Origin: Sphingomonas paucimobilis NBRC 13935
Lineage (GTDB): Bacteria > Pseudomonadota > Alphaproteobacteria > Sphingomonadales > Sphingomonadaceae
Length of the DNA: 64,000 bases
Assembly: GCF_000739895.2 (NCBI RefSeq)
Contig: NZ_BBJS01000014.1
Span: forward strand, 124,001-188,000
Direction of reading: 5' to 3'
Position numbers and translations under genes: made by a program. This document shows positions 60,662 to 64,000 of the stretch, piece by piece. The notes beneath the pieces are model-generated. The model was given only the letters and a program-made list of their open reading frames with translations. It searched no databases and was not told where the DNA came from. The stretch's first letter is position 1. The number at the start of each line of letters is the position of its first letter.

Positions 60662-61258
60662 TTAGACCACCGGGCGCCGCGCTCGCAGCGCCTGCGCCAG
60701 GGTCCCCTCGTCCAGATAGTCGAGCTCGCCGCCGACCGGCAGGCCATGGGCCAGCTGCGTCACCCGCACCGGGAAACGCTCGATCCGCTCGGCGATATAA
60801 TGGGCCGTCGTCTGCCCCTCCAGCGTGGCGTTCATCGCCAGCACGATCTCGTCGATGGCGCCCTTCTCGATCCGGCGGACGAGCGCGTCGATCGCCAGGT
60901 CCTCGGGCCGTACGCCGTCCAGCGCGGAGAGCCGTCCGCCCAACACATGGAAACGCCCCGGAAACAACCGCGACCGTTCCAGCGCCCAGAGGTCGGCGAC
61001 CTCCTCGACGATGCACAAAGCCGCTGGATCGCGGCGGGGATCGGCACAGATCGCGCACGGATTGGCGGTGTCGATATTGCCGCAGGTCGAACAGGTCTCC
61101 AGCCGCTCTTCCACCGCCGCCAGCGCGGACAGCAAGGGTGCCAGCGCCGCCTCGCGCTTCTTGAGCAGGTGAAGAACCGCGCGCCGGGCCGATCGGGGGC
61201 CTAGGCCGGGAATACGCGCGAGCGCTTGGGTCAGCGCCTCGATCTCGGGGGATGCCAT
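60662..61258 (-). CDS. recR: Recombination protein RecR
   Basis: 198 aa from the ATG at 61258. Helix-hairpin-helix [20 protein letters not shown], zinc finger C56-C59-C68-C71 ([16 protein letters not shown]), Toprim domain ([16 protein letters not shown]) and C-terminal [19 protein letters not shown]. Loads RecA with RecFO in gap repair. 58 bases upstream of def; divergent from fmt. Confidence 0.97.
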   Translation of the reverse strand: MASPEIEALTQALARIPGLGPRSARRAVLHLLKKREAALAPLLSALAAVEERLETCSTCGNIDTANPCAICADPRRDPAALCIVEEVADLWALERSRLFPGRFHVLGGRLSALDGVRPEDLAIDALVRRIEKGAIDEIVLAMNATLEGQTTAHYIAERIERFPVRVTQLAHGLPVGGELDYLDEGTLAQALRARRPVV

Positions 61259-61312
61259 GAGGAACAGATAGGGGGTTGCGCGCCGTCCCGCCAGCGCAGA
61301 GAGGCTAGGCCC

Positions 61313-62218
61313 ATGCGGATCATCTTCATGGGCACGCCGGGCTTTGCCGTCCCGGTTCTGGAAGCACTGGCCGAGGCCGGCCATGACATCGTCGCGAGTT
61401 ATAGCCAGCCGCCGCGTCCCGGTGGGCGGCGGGGGCGCCAATTGGTCGCCTCCCCGGTGCAGCAGACCGCCGAGCGACTGGGCATTCCGGTGTTCACGCC
61501 CATCTCGCTACGGGGGCCGGAGGAACAGGCGGCGTTCGCGGCACACGGGGCCGATGTGGCGGTCGTGGCGGCCTATGGCCTGATCCTGCCGCGCGCGATC
61601 CTGGATGCACCCCGGCTGGGCTGCCTCAACGTCCATGGCTCGCTGCTCCCGCGTTGGCGGGGGGCCGCGCCGATCCAGCGGGCGATCCTGGCAGGCGATG
61701 CGGTGACCGGCGTCGGCATCATGCAGATGGAAGCCGGGCTCGATACCGGTCCGGTGCGGCTGGAGGATTCCACCCCGATCGGGCGCAAGACGACGGGTGA
61801 ATTGACCGACGAACTCGCGGCGATGGGCGCGCGCCTGATGGTCCGCGTGTTGGAAGACCCAGCGCGCTATCCGCCCCGGCCTCAGCCAGAGGAGGGCATC
61901 ACCTATGCCGCCAAGATCGACAAGGCTGAGACGCGGCTAGACTTCACCAAGCCGGCCATCGAGCTGGAACGCCAGGTCCGCGCCTTCAATCCGGCGCCCG
62001 GGGCCTGGTTCGAGCATGAAGGCGAGCGGATCAAGATCCTCACCGCCGAGCTGGTCGAGGCATCAGGCGAGCCCGGCGAGGTGCTGGACGACCGCTTGAC
62101 CATCGCCGGCGCGGAGGGTGCCCTCCGCCCTGTGACCGTCCAGCGCGCCGGGCGTGGCGTATCGAGTGCCGAGGATTTGCTGCGCGGTTTCGCCATCCCG
62201 GCGGGGACGCGGCTTTGA
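61313..62218 (+). CDS. fmt: Methionyl-tRNA formyltransferase
   Basis: 301 aa from the ATG at 61313 ([20 protein letters not shown]). Catalytic Asn106 and His108 in [17 protein letters not shown], and Asp144 in [11 protein letters not shown]-terminal OB-like domain ([20 protein letters not shown]) binds tRNA. The frame is open upstream but overlaps recR without similarity. Overlaps truA by four bases. Confidence 0.97.
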   Translation: MRIIFMGTPGFAVPVLEALAEAGHDIVASYSQPPRPGGRRGRQLVASPVQQTAERLGIPVFTPISLRGPEEQAAFAAHGADVAVVAAYGLILPRAILDAPRLGCLNVHGSLLPRWRGAAPIQRAILAGDAVTGVGIMQMEAGLDTGPVRLEDSTPIGRKTTGELTDELAAMGARLMVRVLEDPARYPPRPQPEEGITYAAKIDKAETRLDFTKPAIELERQVRAFNPAPGAWFEHEGERIKILTAELVEASGEPGEVLDDRLTIAGAEGALRPVTVQRAGRGVSSAEDLLRGFAIPAGTRL

Positions 62219-62964
62219 CCCGTTTTGCGCTGACGGTCGAATTTGACGGGCGGCCCTTTATGGGCTGGCAGCGCCAATCGCATGGCCCCAGTGTGCAACA
62301 AGCGTTGGAAGATGCCATCCACGCCGTCACGGGCGAGCGCACCGCCGTCCATGCCGCCGGCCGGACGGATGCCGGCGTCCACGGGCTGGCGATGCGCGCG
62401 CATGTCGATATCGCCAAGGTGATCGCCCCCTTCCGCCTGATGGAGGCCATCAACGCGCGCATTCGCCCCGCCCCCGTCGCGGTGCTCGATTGCGTCGAAG
62501 TCGCCAGCGATTGGCATGCGCGCTTCTCCTGCATCCGCCGGTCCTACGAGTATCGCATCGTCAACCGCCGCGCGCCACTGACCCATGAACTGGGGTTGGC
62601 GTGGCAGGTGCCGCAGGCCCTGGACGAAGCGGCCATGGCCGAGGCCGCCGCGCGGCTGGTCGGACGACACGACTTCACCACCTTTCGCTCGGTCCATTGC
62701 CAGGCGGACAGTCCGGTGCGGACGCTCGACCTGTTATCGGTGGAGCGCGATGGCGCGCGGCTGTTCATCCGTGCCGCCGCGCGCTCCTTCCTCCATCATC
62801 AGGTGCGGTCGATGGTGGGATGCCTGGCGCTGGTCGGCATGGGGCGCTGGACGCCGGATGATGTCGAGGCGGCACTGGTGGCGCGGGACCGGGCGCAGCT
62901 CGGCCTCAACGCGCCATCCGACGGGCTGTTCTTCGTCCGGGCGGATTACCCCGACGAAGGCTGA
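62215..62964 (+). CDS. truA: tRNA pseudouridine synthase A
   Basis: 249 aa with a TTG start overlapping the fmt stop (TTGA). Makes pseudouridines 38-40 in the tRNA anticodon stem. Catalytic Asp52 in [16 protein letters not shown]-terminal [20 protein letters not shown], and [17 protein letters not shown] near the end. The 3' end overlaps the convergent methyltransferase by 19 bases. Confidence 0.96.
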   Translation: MTRFALTVEFDGRPFMGWQRQSHGPSVQQALEDAIHAVTGERTAVHAAGRTDAGVHGLAMRAHVDIAKVIAPFRLMEAINARIRPAPVAVLDCVEVASDWHARFSCIRRSYEYRIVNRRAPLTHELGLAWQVPQALDEAAMAEAAARLVGRHDFTTFRSVHCQADSPVRTLDLLSVERDGARLFIRAAARSFLHHQVRSMVGCLALVGMGRWTPDDVEAALVARDRAQLGLNAPSDGLFFVRADYPDEG

Positions 62965-64000
62965 CGCACGAAGCGCGCCGCCAGTTCGACATGGGTCGAC
63001 CAGCGGAACTGCCCCACCGGTTGCACCCATTCGAGCGACCAACCCTGATCGACCATCATCCGCGCGTCGCGCGCGAAGCTCGACGGGTTGCACGACACAT
63101 AGGCCACCGCACCGACGGCCGCGCTGGCCAGCGCCTCGGCCTGATCGCGTGCGCCGGCCCGCGGCGGATCGAGCACGATCGCATCAAAGCGATCGAGTTC
63201 CGCCTTGGTCAGCGGCCGGCGATAAAGGTCGCGATGCTCGGCGAAAACCGCACGTCCGCAAGCATTGGCCGCCCCCTTCAGCGACAGGATAGCGTCGCGC
63301 GCACCCTCGGCGGCATAGACCTTGCCCGGCAAGGCAAGTGCGAAGGTGCCGAGACCGGCAAACAGGTCGGCCGTCGTGCGGGGATTGCCGACCGCTTCGG
63401 TGACGGCCGCCACCAGCGCGGCTTCACCGTCACGCGTCGCTTGCAGGAAAGCGCCGGGGGGCAAAGGCACGCCGACGCCGCCGAGGGTGATCGTCACCGG
63501 CTCGGGCTCCCAACGGGTCTCGGGGCCCATTCCGTCATCGACCGCGAAACGCGCCACCCCGTGACGCTCGCAGAAACCGATGATCGCCTCGGCGGCCTCC
63601 AGGCCATCGGGCGAAAAGCTCGTGACCAGAATATCGGCGCCCTGATCGGCCAGCGTCAGATGGACGTCGCCACGCCGCTTGAACCCCAGCCGCTGGAGCA
63701 GCCCCCGCAGCGGCGCGACCAGCGCAAAGAGCTCGGGGGCCAGGATATGGCACTCGACGATATCGACGATGGCGTGGCTCTTCTCCTCCGAAAAGCCGAT
63801 CAGGACGCGGCCGCCCTTGGTTTCGGCATGGAGGGTCGCGCGGCGGCGGCTGCGTGGCGGCGAGAGATGCGCCGGCCGCAGCGGCGCCGTCAGCCCTTGC
63901 GCGTCGAGGGCGGAGGCGATCCGGTCGGTGACGAAGCCCGCATAGCTTTCATCGTCGAGATGCTGGAGCTGGCATCCGCCACAGCGCGGGAAATGACCGC
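62946..64000 (-). CDS. 23S rRNA m5U methyltransferase, RlmD/RumA type (partial, 5' end outside window)
   Basis: 350 codons are visible and the frame stays open to the right edge, so the start lies beyond it; probably about 50-60 residues are missing. The visible N-terminus reads [20 protein letters not shown], with two cysteines of the 4Fe-4S site typical of RumA; a further ligand is likely in VECHILAPE. The SAM domain has [15 protein letters not shown] and [16 protein letters not shown], and the catalytic cysteine motif is [15 protein letters not shown]. It could be RlmD or an unassigned family member. No ATG is seen in the visible N-terminal portion. Confidence 0.93.
   Translation of the reverse strand, partial: GHFPRCGGCQLQHLDDESYAGFVTDRIASALDAQGLTAPLRPAHLSPPRSRRRATLHAETKGGRVLIGFSEEKSHAIVDIVECHILAPELFALVAPLRGLLQRLGFKRRGDVHLTLADQGADILVTSFSPDGLEAAEAIIGFCERHGVARFAVDDGMGPETRWEPEPVTITLGGVGVPLPPGAFLQATRDGEAALVAAVTEAVGNPRTTADLFAGLGTFALALPGKVYAAEGARDAILSLKGAANACGRAVFAEHRDLYRRPLTKAELDRFDAIVLDPPRAGARDQAEALASAAVGAVAYVSCNPSSFARDARMMVDQGWSLEWVQPVGQFRWSTHVELAARFVRQPSSG

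Noticed and set aside
62946..64000. Methyltransferase gene truncated at base 63557
   Set aside because: Only a GTG at 63557 looks like a start, but reading codons beyond it gives uninterrupted, family-typical sequence (including CGGCQLQH) up to the window edge, so the gene is intact and merely cut by the window.

Overview
This is a GC-rich chromosomal window from an alphaproteobacterium, most likely a member of the Sphingomonadales (Sphingomonas or a close relative). The evidence is a fused ispDF gene, the order dusB-ntrB-ntrC-ntrY-ntrX-hfq-hflX, a double-domain Hfq, the pckA/chvI-chvG-hprK-rapZ-EIIA-HPr locus, and short intergenic hairpin repeats built around GAGCGAAGTCGA, which I associate with sphingomonad genomes. 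It is almost entirely core genome. I see no tRNA, rRNA, CRISPR array, phage, transposase or plasmid function. The only clearly broken gene is a citrate-transporter remnant near 3.2-3.6 kb.

Layout. 1-3.1 kb (+): end of metG, then TatD nuclease, a PhnP-like metallo-hydrolase and a membrane-anchored retropepsin-like protease, all overlapping. 3.1-4.3 kb: CitMHS remnant and a TerC-family membrane protein. 4.4-11.4 kb (+): the most accessory-looking part, with exported proteins (sorbosone-dehydrogenase-like enzyme, unknown secreted protein, alpha/beta hydrolase), an SDR, a 66-aa protein and a GH92 glycosidase. 11.5-21.4 kb: mazG (+), then on the minus strand dusB-ntrBC-ntrYX-hfq-hflX, a nitrogen/redox signalling and RNA-chaperone block. 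21.4-25.8 kb: ispDF, a secreted unknown, cinA-type amidohydrolase, ratA, lipA, carbonic anhydrase. 25.9-34.9 kb: aspS, rnd, an I78-like lipoprotein, and the minus-strand set DUF2066-like/hdaA/ppk/ppx (replication control and polyphosphate). 34.9-40.6 kb: purMN with two small genes, then GNAT, ndk, holC, pepA. 40.8-46.3 kb (+): lptD-surA-pdxA-rsmA. 46.5-51.3 kb: guaB-rsmB-like-TPR (minus), then a stomatin/NfeD pair (plus). 51.4-58.3 kb: pckA, divergent from chvI-chvG-hprK-rapZ-EIIA-HPr-trmH. 58.5-64 kb: rmuC, def, recR (minus), fmt-truA (plus), and the 3' part of an RlmD/RumA-type methyltransferase.

The most notable observations are: (1) Hfq is a tandem fusion whose second domain has lost some face residues; (2) RapZ has lost both the Walker A lysine and the Walker B aspartate but keeps its C-terminal domain; (3) NtrX lacks the GAFTGA loop while NtrC keeps it; (4) a family of paired, inverted hairpin repeats sits in three gaps between convergent genes, with compensatory stem changes in one copy; (5) a citrate-transporter remnant is broken by one extra base and a missing N-terminus. 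I found no obviously new multi-gene system; most of the window is conserved housekeeping DNA.
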